From the NCBI RefSeq assembly GCF_018642165.1, contig NZ_JAHHZM010000013.1, forward strand, positions 1 to 64,000: a DNA stretch of 64,000 bases. Reading direction: 5' to 3'. How positions within the stretch are numbered: the stretch's first letter is position 1; each line of letters opens with the position of its first letter. This document shows positions 9,588-19,329 of the stretch, in pieces. The DNA is from Echinicola shivajiensis. Its GTDB lineage: Bacteria; Bacteroidota; Bacteroidia; Cytophagales; Cyclobacteriaceae. A program made the position numbers and the translations under genes. The notes below the pieces were generated by a model. The model was not told the DNA's origin, searched no databases, and was given only the letters and a program-made list of their open reading frames with translations.

Positions 9588-9839
9588 TCCCTAATTTTGA
9601 TTTTGGCGATTAAATAATACGGTAATTAGTTTAAATTTAGGTCAATTTCCAAGCGTTTGGGCCTTTTTTTGAGCCACTTACCAGTAGCTTGGTACTCATT
9701 ACTTGGTTTAGTGGATTTTCTCTGTTATTTTCTTGGAAACCGAGACACAAAGCTCGCTATTTTTTGAACTTTGCCGAAAAAAAGATCATAAAAATATGTT
9801 ATACTCTTTGTCATAATAGTAAACTGTGATTCGAATTAT

Positions 9840-9847
9840 TATCTTTG
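9840..9847 (+). promoter_or_regulatory. Bacteroidota -7 element of the aspS promoter
   Basis: TATCTTTG fits TAnnTTTG and lies 30 bp before the aspS ATG. No clean -33 TTTG at the usual 19-20 nt spacing was seen. Confidence 0.55.
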
Positions 9848-9877
9848 GCGATCAATATTGAATAAAACAATAAAAAT

Positions 9878-11632
9878 ATGCTAAGAACACATACTTGTGG
9901 AGAGTTGCGCTTAGAGGATGTGGGCAAGGAAGTGACACTTTCTGGTTGGGTACAACGGGTCCGAAATAAAGGTGGATTGGTATGGGTGGATTTAAGAGAC
10001 CGATACGGCGTTACCCAATTGATTTTTGAAGAAGGGTCCAGTGATCAGGAGCTATTGGATAAAGCTGCTTCTTTAGGAAGAGAATTTGTTATTCAGGCCA
10101 AAGGAGAAGTGATTGAAAGAACTTCTAAAAACAATAAGATTCCTACCGGAGATATTGAATTGAAGGTGGTGGCTTTGGAAGTATTGAATGCTGCCAAAGT
10201 TCCTCCTTTCGTCATTGAGGATGAAACTGATGGGGGTGAGGAATTGAGAATGAAATACCGTTACTTGGATTTGAGAAGAAGGGTAGTCCGTGAAAAACTT
10301 CAGCTAAGACATCATATGATGCAGGAGACTAGAAAGTTCATGGATGCGGAAGATTTTATGGAAGTGGAAACTCCTGTGTTGATCAAATCTACTCCTGAGG
10401 GGGCTAGGGACTTTTTGGTGCCTAGCAGGATCAACCAAGGAGAGTTTTATGCATTGCCACAGTCTCCTCAGACCTTTAAGCAATTGTTAATGGTCAGTGG
10501 ATTTGACCGTTATTTCCAAATAGTAAAGTGTTTTAGAGATGAAGACCTAAGGGCCGACAGGCAGCCTGAGTTTACTCAGATAGACTGTGAAATGTCCTTT
10601 GTGGATCAGGAAGATATCTTGCAGACCTTTGAAGGTTTGGTGAAGCATTTGTTCTCCACGGTGAAAAAGGTAGAGTTACCAGAAGTGGAAAGAATGACTT
10701 TTGCCGATGCCATGAAATATTATGGTAATGATAAGCCTGACCTTAGATTTGACATGAAATTTGTTGAGCTGAATGATTTGGCTCAGAACAAAGGTTTCAA
10801 TGTTTTCGATGCAGCTGAACTGGTTGTTGGTATTTGTGCACCAGGTGCTGCCAGCTATACCAGAAAGCAGGTGGATGCATTGACCGAGTGGGTGAAGCGT
10901 CCGCAGATCGGAGCCAAAGGTTTGGTATATGTGAAGTGCAATGAAGATGGATCCTTTAAATCTTCTGTAGATAAATTCTATAGCCAGGAAGACCTTAAAG
11001 CTTGGGCAGAGAAAATGGGCGCACATCCAGGAGACTTGATGTTGATCCTTTCTGGAGATAAGAATGCTACGAGAAAGCAGCTTTCTGAATTGAGGTTGAA
11101 ATTGGGCGCAGATCTTGGTCTTCGAGATAAGAATGTCTTCAAACCTCTTTGGGTATTAGACTTTCCATTATTGGAGTGGGATGAGGAAACTGCAAGGTAT
11201 CATGCCATGCACCATCCATTTACATCTCCTAAGAAAGAGGATATTGCATTACTGGAATCGGATCCAGGAGCAGTTAGGGCCAATGCCTATGACTTGGTGA
11301 TCAATGGTGTTGAGATCGGTGGTGGTTCTATAAGAATCCATGACCGAAATACTCAAAAGACCATGTTTAAGCATTTGGGCTTTACTGATGAGGAAGCACA
11401 AGCCCAGTTTGGGTTCCTTATGGAGGCATTTGAATATGGTGCCCCACCACACGGAGGGATCGCATTTGGCTTTGATAGACTTTGCGCCATATTTGGAGGT
11501 AGTGACTCAATTAGAGATTATATCGCATTCCCGAAAAACAATTCTGGAAGAGATGTAATGATTGATTCTCCAAGTGTCATTGCTGATGATCAATTAAAAG
11601 AGTTGAGTATTCAATTGGATCTAAAGAAGTAA
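9878..11632 (+). CDS. aspS: Aspartyl-tRNA synthetase
   Basis: 584 aa, the usual bacterial length. An N-terminal OB-fold anticodon-binding domain (residues 1-105) is followed by the class II catalytic core. Motif 2 is [18 protein letters not shown], the GAD insertion domain lies between motifs 2 and 3, and motif 3 is [13 protein letters not shown] near residue 530. It charges tRNA-Asp with aspartate in the cytosol. It stands alone, divergent from the M23 gene, with its own promoter element and a terminator right after the stop. No odd residues were seen. Confidence 0.97.
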   Translation: MLRTHTCGELRLEDVGKEVTLSGWVQRVRNKGGLVWVDLRDRYGVTQLIFEEGSSDQELLDKAASLGREFVIQAKGEVIERTSKNNKIPTGDIELKVVALEVLNAAKVPPFVIEDETDGGEELRMKYRYLDLRRRVVREKLQLRHHMMQETRKFMDAEDFMEVETPVLIKSTPEGARDFLVPSRINQGEFYALPQSPQTFKQLLMVSGFDRYFQIVKCFRDEDLRADRQPEFTQIDCEMSFVDQEDILQTFEGLVKHLFSTVKKVELPEVERMTFADAMKYYGNDKPDLRFDMKFVELNDLAQNKGFNVFDAAELVVGICAPGAASYTRKQVDALTEWVKRPQIGAKGLVYVKCNEDGSFKSSVDKFYSQEDLKAWAEKMGAHPGDLMLILSGDKNATRKQLSELRLKLGADLGLRDKNVFKPLWVLDFPLLEWDEETARYHAMHHPFTSPKKEDIALLESDPGAVRANAYDLVINGVEIGGGSIRIHDRNTQKTMFKHLGFTDEEAQAQFGFLMEAFEYGAPPHGGIAFGFDRLCAIFGGSDSIRDYIAFPKNNSGRDVMIDSPSVIADDQLKELSIQLDLKK

Positions 11633-11660
11633 TTTCAAATAGTTTTGAATATACATTTTG

Positions 11661-11690
11661 AGCAGGTGCCTTAGAGGTACCTGCTTTTTT
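11661..11690 (+). terminator. Terminator of aspS
   Basis: AGCAGGTGCC and GGTACCTGCT pair around a 5-nt loop (one G-T wobble), followed by TTTTTT. The T-tract abuts the stop codon of the convergent YhhN-family gene. Confidence 0.9.
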
Positions 11691-12396
11691 ATTGGTCTTT
11701 AGTTTTGACAGGACTGTAAACAAGGTGACTTCTGATGCCCATGACAATTAGCAATTGGGCAAGAATATATGTGGCCATGATCAAAAGGCCACTATTGTTG
11801 ATTGGCTGAAAGAACAGGTCTAAGGCCAAAATACTGTCTGAAATCAAAAAAAGTATTGCGCCCAGGAATACCTGAACGAAGCTCTGTGTATTTGTCCTTT
11901 TGAACCTCTCTCGTGCGGTGCTTACCATCATGACCATCGCCAAGATGTATAAAACTACTGGGGTTTTAAGTTGGTGGAGGCTGTCGTTGATGAGGAAGTA
12001 AACTATGGCCGCAGCAATATAAATGGGCAGGTTATAAAAGAAGATTTTCAGAAAGTTGATCTGCCTAAGGTTTATCTGATGGTTTTGGATAAGCTTGAAA
12101 GCAATGATATAACATATTTGGGCAATAAAGAAGGCCCCTAGACCGTACAAAAACATTTCGGGAAACAGTAAAAACACATCACCGATCAGGGATAGCACCA
12201 AGGCCGCTCCTACTGATTTTCTTAGCAAGCTGTTCTTTATCAATGAAGTGGCGCTCAAAAAATAGGCAGTTAAGGATATCATCAGCAATGGTTTTGATAT
12301 AAACCTCATTTGTTCCTGCTGCTGAGTGATCAAGGCTATATCAGCCAATCCTGAAAAGAGGTAAAGATAAAGCCAGCCAATTCCTTTAGTCTGCAT
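11689..12396 (-). CDS. YhhN/TMEM86-family (lysoplasmalogenase-like) membrane protein
   Basis: 235 aa, about eight predicted transmembrane helices and almost no soluble part. The family hallmark SLIGDVFLLFPE (near residue 70) and a second acidic motif (FLISDSILALDLF) are present. Known for the family: eukaryotic TMEM86B hydrolyses the vinyl ether bond of lysoplasmalogens; bacterial YhhN proteins are integral membrane proteins of less certain role. The gene is convergent with aspS and has no operon partner. Family assignment is good; substrate is open. Confidence 0.82.
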   Translation of the reverse strand: MQTKGIGWLYLYLFSGLADIALITQQQEQMRFISKPLLMISLTAYFLSATSLIKNSLLRKSVGAALVLSLIGDVFLLFPEMFLYGLGAFFIAQICYIIAFKLIQNHQINLRQINFLKIFFYNLPIYIAAAIVYFLINDSLHQLKTPVVLYILAMVMMVSTARERFKRTNTQSFVQVFLGAILFLISDSILALDLFFQPINNSGLLIMATYILAQLLIVMGIRSHLVYSPVKTKDQ

Positions 12397-12853
12397 AAAT
12401 TTTTCTGTGGTTAAATCTAATGGTATATGTTGAACCTTTTTGATACAAATAATTGCCCGTTTTTCAGTGGGTTATTCTAATAGGCTTGCATGGTTATTTG
12501 TAAGGAGTTTTGAAGATAATAAAATTTTAGAATAGTGCTGAAGGGACAAAAAGTATCAATGAGTGTATAAAAAATGTATTTAAATTATATTTAATGGGAT
12601 ATATGTCACATAAGTCTCTTTTTTGCTTTTGACGATTTAAAGGTTTTAATAAATAAGGTGTTTGTGTTGTTTGATTTTGTATTGGCCTTATTTAGTGATT
12701 ATATTTAGAATATTGTTTTAAATGAAGTTTTATTTGATATTAATTAGACTACTTTTTTAGGAGTTTATAATTAATAAATATTAAAAATAAAACATCTAAA
12801 AGTCCTATAATTTTATGTTTAATTAGTTCAAATTCTAAACAGTTTTTAAGTCT
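12397..12853. other. AT-rich intergenic region upstream of the TonB receptor
   Basis: About 457 bp, very AT-rich, between divergent genes. It must hold the receptor's promoter, but I see no clean TTTG-N19-TAnnTTTG pair. The nearest is TAATTTTA about 45 bp before the ATG. No hairpin, small ORF or RNA gene was recognised. Confidence 0.5.
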
Positions 12854-15800
12854 ATGAGGAAATTACTACTAAGAAATTTATTGACAGTATTAATGATACT
12901 TGGTGTCTTGAATATGGCCTGGGCACAAGGAGTTACTACTGCAAGTATGCAAGGGGTTGTGACTGACGCCTCTGGTGAAACTTTGCCTGGAGCCAATATT
13001 GTAGCGATACATTCGCCTTCAGGAACTAAGTATGGTGTTTCCACTAGAATAGATGGCCGTTTTACTATTCAAGGAATGCGTGTTGGGGGCCCCTATATTG
13101 TGGAAGTCTCTTATATAGGTTTTGAGACCGTAATTATCGAAGATATTAACCTGCGTTTGGGGCAAGCATTTAGCTTAGATGTGATGCTTCAGGAGGAGGG
13201 GATTATGATTGAGGGAGTAGAAGTCCTTGCAGTCAGAAATCCTGTGATGAATGATGAGAGAACTGGTGCTGCTACTAGCATTAGTAATGAACAACTCAAT
13301 TCTTTGCCTTCCATTTCAAGAGGCCTGAATGATTTTACTCGACTGACTCCTCAGGCTTCCACTGCAGGAGACGGGATATCCTTTGCAGGTCAAAATAACA
13401 GGTACAATCAATTTGCTATAGATGGAACCGTCAACAATGACGTTTTTGGGCTCTCTGCTTCAGGGACCAATGGAGGGCAAACAGGTGTTCAGCCCATTTC
13501 TTTGGATGCCATAGAACAGGTTCAGGTAGTGATAGCTCCTTATGATGTTCGTCAAGGAGGTTTTACAGGTGGTGGTATCAATGCCATTACCCGTTCGGGT
13601 AATAATGAATTCCAAGGTTCGGTTTATTACTATTTTAATAATGAAAGCTTGGTGGGCAAAAGTCCAGATGAAGAAAGAACTAGACTGGACAGTTATTCAG
13701 ATTATCAGACTGGGTTTAGACTTGGAGGTCCTATTATAAAGGATAAATTGTTCTTCTTTGCCAATGGTGAGGTGACCAGCCGTACCCAGCCTTTACTATA
13801 TAGACCGGGTACCAGTAATTCCAACATCAGTGTAGAGGAGATGGAAAGGGTGCAAGCAGTCGCTAATCGCTTGGGCTATGAACCTGGCCCATTTGGGGAA
13901 TATAGTAATGAGACCAATTCCGAAAAGATTTTTGCCAGATTAGACTGGAATATTAACCAGAACAATAAACTTACCCTAAGGCACTCTTATGTATTTGGGG
14001 AAAACATCGATGGTTTTAGAAGCCCTAATGAAGCAAACTTTTATAATTATGGAGAGTACTTCCCTTCAACTACCAACAGTACGGTGTTGGAACTTAACAG
14101 TAACTTCAGATCGGATATCTCCAACGAGTTAAGAATAGGATATACCACAGTAAGGGATGACAGGAATTATTTGGGAGATCCATTTCCTACTGTGAATGTG
14201 AGATTAGGAGGAGGGAGAAGTATTAACTTCGGTTCGGAGCCTTTCTCCACAGCAAATCAGTTGGATCAGGATGTACTGACCATTACGGATAATTTGACTT
14301 TTTATAAGGGTAAAAACACCATTACGGTAGGTACACACAATGAGTTTTACAAAACTTATAACCTGTTCATCAGACAAAATTTTGGTGCTTATTCTTACCA
14401 TTCTTTGGAGGATTTCGAAACGGTGGGCACAGCGGCTGAGATCCTGCCAAGAAGCTACGATTATTCTTATTCCAGGACAGATAATCCATTGCAAGGAGCA
14501 GAATTTAATGCATACCAATTAGGATTTTATGTTCAGGATGAATATCAGGCCAGCAGGGATTTGAAGATAACTGCAGGAATCAGGCTTGATATCCCAACTT
14601 TCTCTGAAGAGCCTTCTGTAAATACTGCTTTCAATGAAGCTTTTGCAGAATATGATGTGGCTACGGATCAGATGCCAGGAAGCCAGTTGATGATTTCGCC
14701 GAGAGTAGGGGTGAACTGGGATGTCAATGGTGATGGAACCACTCAGGTTCGAGGTGGTATAGGCTTATTTACTGGTAGGGTGCCTTTTGTTTGGTTGTCC
14801 AACCAATATACCAATACAGGGAATGAATTTGCTAGAATTTCTTTATTCAGAAATGATGGCAGTTTGGGGGATTTTGAAGGAAGAGAGGATTTTACATTTG
14901 TGCCAGATCCCTATGGCCAGCCTGATGCTGAAGATCTTAATGAGCCTCTTGGCATTTCGGAAGTGAATGTAACGGATAAGGATTTCAAGTTTCCACAAGT
15001 GTTTAGGTTAAATGGAGCCATTGACCATCAGTTCCCTGGGGGGATCATTGGTACGTTTGAGGCCATTTATACCAAAAACCTTAAAAACATAGATTTTAAA
15101 AACCTGAATATCATGGAAGATGGAACACTTGAAGGAGGCCCTGATAACAGGACTTATTTCAATGGTTTTATCAATGATAATTTTAATAATGTCATCTTAT
15201 TAACAAATACTGACAAGGGGTATGCCTATAACCTTACTGGGCAGTTTCAGAAATTTTTTGAAGGAGGTTTGTCCTTGAGTGCGGCCTATACTTATGGGCA
15301 ATCCAAGGACGTGAATGGAGGTACTTCCAGTCAGGCATTTTCCAACTGGAGATATGTGGAAAATGTGAACGGTGGAAATAATCCTGGGATTGGATTTGCT
15401 GATAATGATATCCGATCAAGAGTGATTGCCTCAGTGAATTACAGAATAGAATACCAAAATGGTTCTGCTACCACTATAGGATTATTCTATAATGGGCAAT
15501 CTGGAATTCCAGTATCCTATGTTTATGATGGAGATATTAACAATGACAGGACATTTGGTAATGACTTGATCTATGTTCCTGCCAACTCTGGGGAGATAAA
15601 TTTTACAGGTACGCCTGAAGAACAGACAAGGCAGTGGGATATGTTAAATAGTTTTATTGAGGGGAATGATTACCTAAAATCAAGAAGAGGTGATTATGTC
15701 GAAAGGAATGGTGATAGGCTTCCTTGGACCAATCAAGTGGATATGCGCTTTATGCATGAATTCCAATTGAAAACTGTCGGGGATACCAACCATAGGTTAC

Positions 15801-16036
15801 AGTTCTCATTTGATGTGTTTAATCTGGGCAATTTGATTAGTAAGGAATGGGGTCGACAATACAGTGTAAACAATAACTCCTTCTCATTAATCAACTTTGA
15901 TGGGTATGAAGATGGTACAAAGATACCCACCTACTCTTATGATGGATCTGGGCTAAGCAATGGAAATCCTTACTTTGTTAGTGACTTCCTGTCAAGATGG
16001 AGAGGTCAGGTGGGCATCAGATATATTTTCGATTAG
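12854..16036 (+). CDS. Oar-like TonB-dependent outer-membrane receptor
   Basis: 1060 aa. Signal peptide (ending NMAWAQG), carboxypeptidase-regulatory-like (CarboxypepD_reg) domain at about residues 30-125 (GVVTDASGETLPGANI), TonB plug at about 135-250 (FAIDGTVNNDVFGL; GGINAITRSGNNEFQGS), then a long beta-barrel with the Oar-type C terminus. No SusD partner follows, so this is not a SusC/D pair. Known for the family: these proteins import large or scarce solutes, or export proteins in some myxobacteria, using TonB energy. The substrate cannot be read from sequence. The gene is monocistronic, with a terminator directly after it. Confidence 0.92.
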   Translation: MRKLLLRNLLTVLMILGVLNMAWAQGVTTASMQGVVTDASGETLPGANIVAIHSPSGTKYGVSTRIDGRFTIQGMRVGGPYIVEVSYIGFETVIIEDINLRLGQAFSLDVMLQEEGIMIEGVEVLAVRNPVMNDERTGAATSISNEQLNSLPSISRGLNDFTRLTPQASTAGDGISFAGQNNRYNQFAIDGTVNNDVFGLSASGTNGGQTGVQPISLDAIEQVQVVIAPYDVRQGGFTGGGINAITRSGNNEFQGSVYYYFNNESLVGKSPDEERTRLDSYSDYQTGFRLGGPIIKDKLFFFANGEVTSRTQPLLYRPGTSNSNISVEEMERVQAVANRLGYEPGPFGEYSNETNSEKIFARLDWNINQNNKLTLRHSYVFGENIDGFRSPNEANFYNYGEYFPSTTNSTVLELNSNFRSDISNELRIGYTTVRDDRNYLGDPFPTVNVRLGGGRSINFGSEPFSTANQLDQDVLTITDNLTFYKGKNTITVGTHNEFYKTYNLFIRQNFGAYSYHSLEDFETVGTAAEILPRSYDYSYSRTDNPLQGAEFNAYQLGFYVQDEYQASRDLKITAGIRLDIPTFSEEPSVNTAFNEAFAEYDVATDQMPGSQLMISPRVGVNWDVNGDGTTQVRGGIGLFTGRVPFVWLSNQYTNTGNEFARISLFRNDGSLGDFEGREDFTFVPDPYGQPDAEDLNEPLGISEVNVTDKDFKFPQVFRLNGAIDHQFPGGIIGTFEAIYTKNLKNIDFKNLNIMEDGTLEGGPDNRTYFNGFINDNFNNVILLTNTDKGYAYNLTGQFQKFFEGGLSLSAAYTYGQSKDVNGGTSSQAFSNWRYVENVNGGNNPGIGFADNDIRSRVIASVNYRIEYQNGSATTIGLFYNGQSGIPVSYVYDGDINNDRTFGNDLIYVPANSGEINFTGTPEEQTRQWDMLNSFIEGNDYLKSRRGDYVERNGDRLPWTNQVDMRFMHEFQLKTVGDTNHRLQFSFDVFNLGNLISKEWGRQYSVNNNSFSLINFDGYEDGTKIPTYSYDGSGLSNGNPYFVSDFLSRWRGQVGIRYIFD

Positions 16037-16056
16037 TGTTTAATTAAATCCAAACC

Positions 16057-16090
16057 AAAAAGTATCCTGAGCAATTGGGATACTTTTTTT
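16057..16090 (+). terminator. Terminator of the TonB receptor gene
   Basis: AAAAAGTATCC and GGATACTTTTT form a stem around a short loop and run into a T-tract, 20 bp after the stop. Confidence 0.9.
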
Positions 16091-16126
16091 CTTTTGATTG
16101 AAAATAGCCGCTTTACGGCTTATTAT

Positions 16127-16134
16127 TATTTTTG
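16127..16134 (+). promoter_or_regulatory. -7 element just ahead of the GNAT start codon
   Basis: TATTTTTG fits TAnnTTTG; only five bases separate it from the ATG at 16140. If used, transcription would start at or next to the ATG, giving a leaderless mRNA. This is also why the upstream TTG start was not chosen. Confidence 0.55.
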
Positions 16135-16139
16135 CACTT

Positions 16140-16652
16140 ATGAACATTCAATACCGTCCTATACAAATCAAGGATAACCAAGCCGTAAAGGAATTGATTC
16201 AAAACGTTTTTGTTGAGTTTGATGCTCCTCGTGAGGGAACCGTTTTCGCAGATCCAGATATGGAGGATTTATATGGGCTTTTTGAAAGGACCTCTAAGTC
16301 AGTTTTTTGGATAGCAGAAGCCAGTGGAGAAATATTAGGTTGCTGTGGCGTATATCCCACAGAAGGCTTGCCCAGAGAGGTGGCAGAGTTAGTGAAGTTT
16401 TACCTTGCTCCCTCTTCAAGGGGAAAGGGAATAGGGAAGGCTTTATTGAAAAAATGTACAGAAAGTGCCCAAGAACTTGGTTTTAAGTCGCTGTATATAG
16501 AAAGCATTCCCGAATTTGAAAATGCCATTGGTCTTTATAAAAGACAAGGTTTTAGGCGTTTGGATCAACCATTGGGTGATTCTGGGCATTTTACCTGTAC
16601 TATATGGATGCTTAAAGAATTGAGCCCTGCTGTTTCAATTGCCATTGACTAA
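16140..16652 (+). CDS. GNAT-family N-acetyltransferase
   Basis: 170 aa from the ATG at 16140 (MNIQYRPIQIKDN); a TTG 42 bp upstream would add residues lying over the promoter element. The GNAT fold is evident: beta1-alpha1, a LGCCGVYP strand, the acetyl-CoA loop VKFYLAPSSRGKGIGKALL (R/Q-x-x-G-x-G) and the C-terminal GLYKRQGF motif. It transfers acetyl from acetyl-CoA to an unknown amine or amino acid. It is followed after 137 bp by the aldolase/symporter/isomerase operon; a link is possible but not shown. Confidence 0.85.
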   Translation: MNIQYRPIQIKDNQAVKELIQNVFVEFDAPREGTVFADPDMEDLYGLFERTSKSVFWIAEASGEILGCCGVYPTEGLPREVAELVKFYLAPSSRGKGIGKALLKKCTESAQELGFKSLYIESIPEFENAIGLYKRQGFRRLDQPLGDSGHFTCTIWMLKELSPAVSIAID

Positions 16653-16789
16653 ATGAGAATATTTTTGGTTCGATATAATATTTCGTATTGCTGGCGAATA
16701 GCCAATTCTATTTGAATATTTTGTGTTCGATTGCTTAATGGTGTTACTGCATAATAGTCTGAAACAGATAAAAGCAGTATTATTAAGTG

Positions 16790-17740
16790 ATGAAGACAAC
16801 TTATAATATACCTCGGCCATTTAAAGGGATTATTCCACCGATGGTCACCCCGCTTACGGATGAATACCATCTTGACTTGAAAGGACTTGAACGTCTTGTT
16901 AATCATATTTTGGCTGGAGGAGTTCATGGACTTTTTATTTTGGGGACTACAGGAGAGTCTACAAGCCTCTCTTATGTTATTCGTCACGAGCTAGTCAAAC
17001 GAACTTGTGAAATAGTTGATGACAGAGTGCCAGTTTTGGTAGGGATTACGGATACTGCTGCAGCTGAGAGTCTGCGATTGGCGGAGACAGCAGAGAAGGA
17101 GGGGGCTTCAGCTGTGGTTGCTGCACCACCTTATTATTTTAATCTTGGCCAGCCTGAATTAATAGAGTATTATGAATTTTTGGTGGAGCGGCTTTCCCTA
17201 CCTTTGTTTCTTTATAACATGCCTTCTCATACCAAAATTATTATTGAACCTGACACAGTGAGGACATTGTCTAAATATGAGGGGATAGTAGGTTTAAAGG
17301 ATAGTTCTGGCAATAACGCTTATTTCAATAATGTAATGAACAAGATGAAAGGGCGATCAGATTTTTCCTTGTTTGTGGGGCCGGAAGAAATAATGGCAGA
17401 AACAGTTTTGCTTGGCGCTCACGGGGGGGTAAATGGTGGTGCCAATATGTTTCCTGAGTTATATGTAAAACTATATGAAGCAGCAGAAGCAGGTGATATA
17501 GCTACTGTCAGAGCCCTCCATGCCATTGTAATGGAAATCTCATCAAAGCTGTATTCCCTGGGTAAGTTTGGTTCCAGCTATCTGAAAGGAATTAAGGCAG
17601 TATTGAAGATTATGGGAATCTGTAATGATTATATGGCTTCTCCATTACATCGATTTAGAGAAAAAGAAATTGAGGAGATAGCTGCTAATTTAAGGGGAAT
17701 AAGGGAAATGATGCAGAAAAAAGCAGGGCTAATTGACTAG
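16790..17740 (+). CDS. DapA/NanA-superfamily Schiff-base aldolase of unknown substrate
   Basis: 316 aa from ATG 16790 (a GTG lies one codon before). A TIM-barrel lyase with GTTGES (residues 52-57), catalytic Tyr142 (LYNMPSHT) and Schiff-base Lys170 (GLKDSSG). True dihydrodipicolinate synthases have Arg after the Tyr motif (YNVPSRTG); here that position is His147. With the sugar-type neighbours, this argues against lysine biosynthesis and for cleavage of a 2-keto-3-deoxy sugar acid or sialic-acid-like compound. It is first of three genes on one strand (67 bp, then 10 bp gaps). Function beyond the superfamily is inference. Confidence 0.85.
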   Translation: MKTTYNIPRPFKGIIPPMVTPLTDEYHLDLKGLERLVNHILAGGVHGLFILGTTGESTSLSYVIRHELVKRTCEIVDDRVPVLVGITDTAAAESLRLAETAEKEGASAVVAAPPYYFNLGQPELIEYYEFLVERLSLPLFLYNMPSHTKIIIEPDTVRTLSKYEGIVGLKDSSGNNAYFNNVMNKMKGRSDFSLFVGPEEIMAETVLLGAHGGVNGGANMFPELYVKLYEAAEAGDIATVRALHAIVMEISSKLYSLGKFGSSYLKGIKAVLKIMGICNDYMASPLHRFREKEIEEIAANLRGIREMMQKKAGLID

Positions 17741-17807
17741 AATTGGCTCATATATTATTTTCCCTAGAAAATATAAATAGAGAATCATTTAATAACCCAA
17801 TAACCCC

Positions 17808-19319
17808 ATGCAATTACCCGTAATAGACCTGGTCATTTTTTTAGTATACATGATGGGCATACTGTTTTTCGGAGCTTCATTCTATTTCAGAAAAGGTCGA
17901 ACTACTGATGACTATATGGTGGGAGGAAAGAGGTTGCCTGCCTGGGCTATAGGAATGTCCATTTTTGCCACCTTCGTAAGTAGTATCAGCTTTTTGGCTT
18001 TGCCAGGTAATGCTTATATGAGCAATTGGAACAGTTTTGTGTTTAGTCTTTCAATTCCGATAGCCGCCTTAGTAGCTGTTAAATTCTTTGTTCCGCTTTA
18101 TAGGGAGTTGAAAAGTCCCTCAGCTTATTATTACCTGGAAACCAGGTTTGGGTCATGGGCAAGAAACTATGCTTCTATTTGTTACTTGCTCACTCAGTTG
18201 GCAAGAATGGGAACCATATTGTATTTGTTGGCCTTGCCAATGAATGCCCTATTGGGTTGGGATATTATGACCATTATCATTGTGACAGGGGTTTCTGTTA
18301 TCATTTATGCGTCCCTGGGCGGTATCGAAGCGGTCATCTGGACAGATGCAATTCAGGGGATAGTCTTGATCCTGGGCGCCATACTTTGTTTGGTAATTAT
18401 TTTGTTTTCTATGCCTGAGGGGCCAATGCAAGTGATAGAAATAGGTAGGGGACAAGGCAAATTTAGTTTAGGAAGCTTTGGAATAAGTTTGAGCGAAACC
18501 ACCTTTTGGGGGATTTTGGTTTACGGTTTGTTTATCAATCTTCAAAATTTCGGAATAGATCAGAATTATGTACAACGATACATGAGTGCCAAATCCGATA
18601 AAGAGGCGATCAAATCGACTTGGTTTGGAAGTAGTTTGTATGTGCCCGTTTCGCTTTTATTCTTTTTTATTGGGACAGCCCTGTTTGCCTATTATCAGGT
18701 GCAACCGGATTTGCTTCCTGCTGATTTAGGAGCAGCAGATGCAGGGGACAAGATTTTTCCTTTTTTCATTGTCAATGGACTCCCAAGAGGAATGACGGGC
18801 TTGCTGATAGCTTCTATCTTTGCTGCCGGGATGAGTACAGTCTCAACCAGTTTGAACAGTTCTTCCACTGTGATACTTACCGATTATTTCAAGAAGTATT
18901 TTCCATCTCTTTCAAACAGGAAAAACAATTTTAAAGTGTTGGTTGGATCGGCAGTGTTCATGGGGCTGCTAAGTATGATGGTTGCATTGGCAATGATTCA
19001 GGTGAAAAGTGCTTTGGATGCATGGTGGGCCTTGTCTTCTGTTTTTAGTGGAGGTGTTTTGGGCCTGTTTTTACTGGCTTATTTTTCAAAAAATGTCAAT
19101 CAGTTGGAGGCTGCTATTGCAGCAGTAATTGGTGTTCTGGTGATTTCTTGGATGAGTTTGACTCCAATATTCATTACTGAAGGACCATGGTTTTCTTTCC
19201 GAAATCCTATACATACGAATCTGACCATTGTGATCGGTACTATGGTGATTTTTTTCTCTGGATTTCTACTCTCTTTAGTATTCAAGAAAAAGCAACGAAA
19301 TAGCTATATCAATAGATAA
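17808..19319 (+). CDS. Sodium:solute symporter (SSS family)
   Basis: 503 aa with about 13 transmembrane helices. Hallmarks of the LeuT-fold SSS family: RTTDDYMVGGKRLPAWAIG after helix 1, FVSSISFLALPG in helix 2, the YLETRFG loop and GLLIASIFAAGMSTVSTSLNS in helix 9. It should couple sodium influx to uptake of a sugar, sialic acid or similar organic solute across the inner membrane. It lies between an aldolase and an isomerase-like gene, 10 bp before the latter, so it probably imports the operon's substrate. Confidence 0.93.
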   Translation: MQLPVIDLVIFLVYMMGILFFGASFYFRKGRTTDDYMVGGKRLPAWAIGMSIFATFVSSISFLALPGNAYMSNWNSFVFSLSIPIAALVAVKFFVPLYRELKSPSAYYYLETRFGSWARNYASICYLLTQLARMGTILYLLALPMNALLGWDIMTIIIVTGVSVIIYASLGGIEAVIWTDAIQGIVLILGAILCLVIILFSMPEGPMQVIEIGRGQGKFSLGSFGISLSETTFWGILVYGLFINLQNFGIDQNYVQRYMSAKSDKEAIKSTWFGSSLYVPVSLLFFFIGTALFAYYQVQPDLLPADLGAADAGDKIFPFFIVNGLPRGMTGLLIASIFAAGMSTVSTSLNSSSTVILTDYFKKYFPSLSNRKNNFKVLVGSAVFMGLLSMMVALAMIQVKSALDAWWALSSVFSGGVLGLFLLAYFSKNVNQLEAAIAAVIGVLVISWMSLTPIFITEGPWFSFRNPIHTNLTIVIGTMVIFFSGFLLSLVFKKKQRNSYINR

Positions 19320-19329
19320 AATATTCAAT

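Noticed and set aside
12854-16036. SusC of a polysaccharide utilisation locus
   Set aside because: No SusD gene follows, and the barrel looks Oar-like; the next gene is a GNAT after a terminator.
16790-17740. dapA for lysine biosynthesis
   Set aside because: The Arg after the Tyr motif is His and the neighbours are a symporter and an isomerase-like gene.
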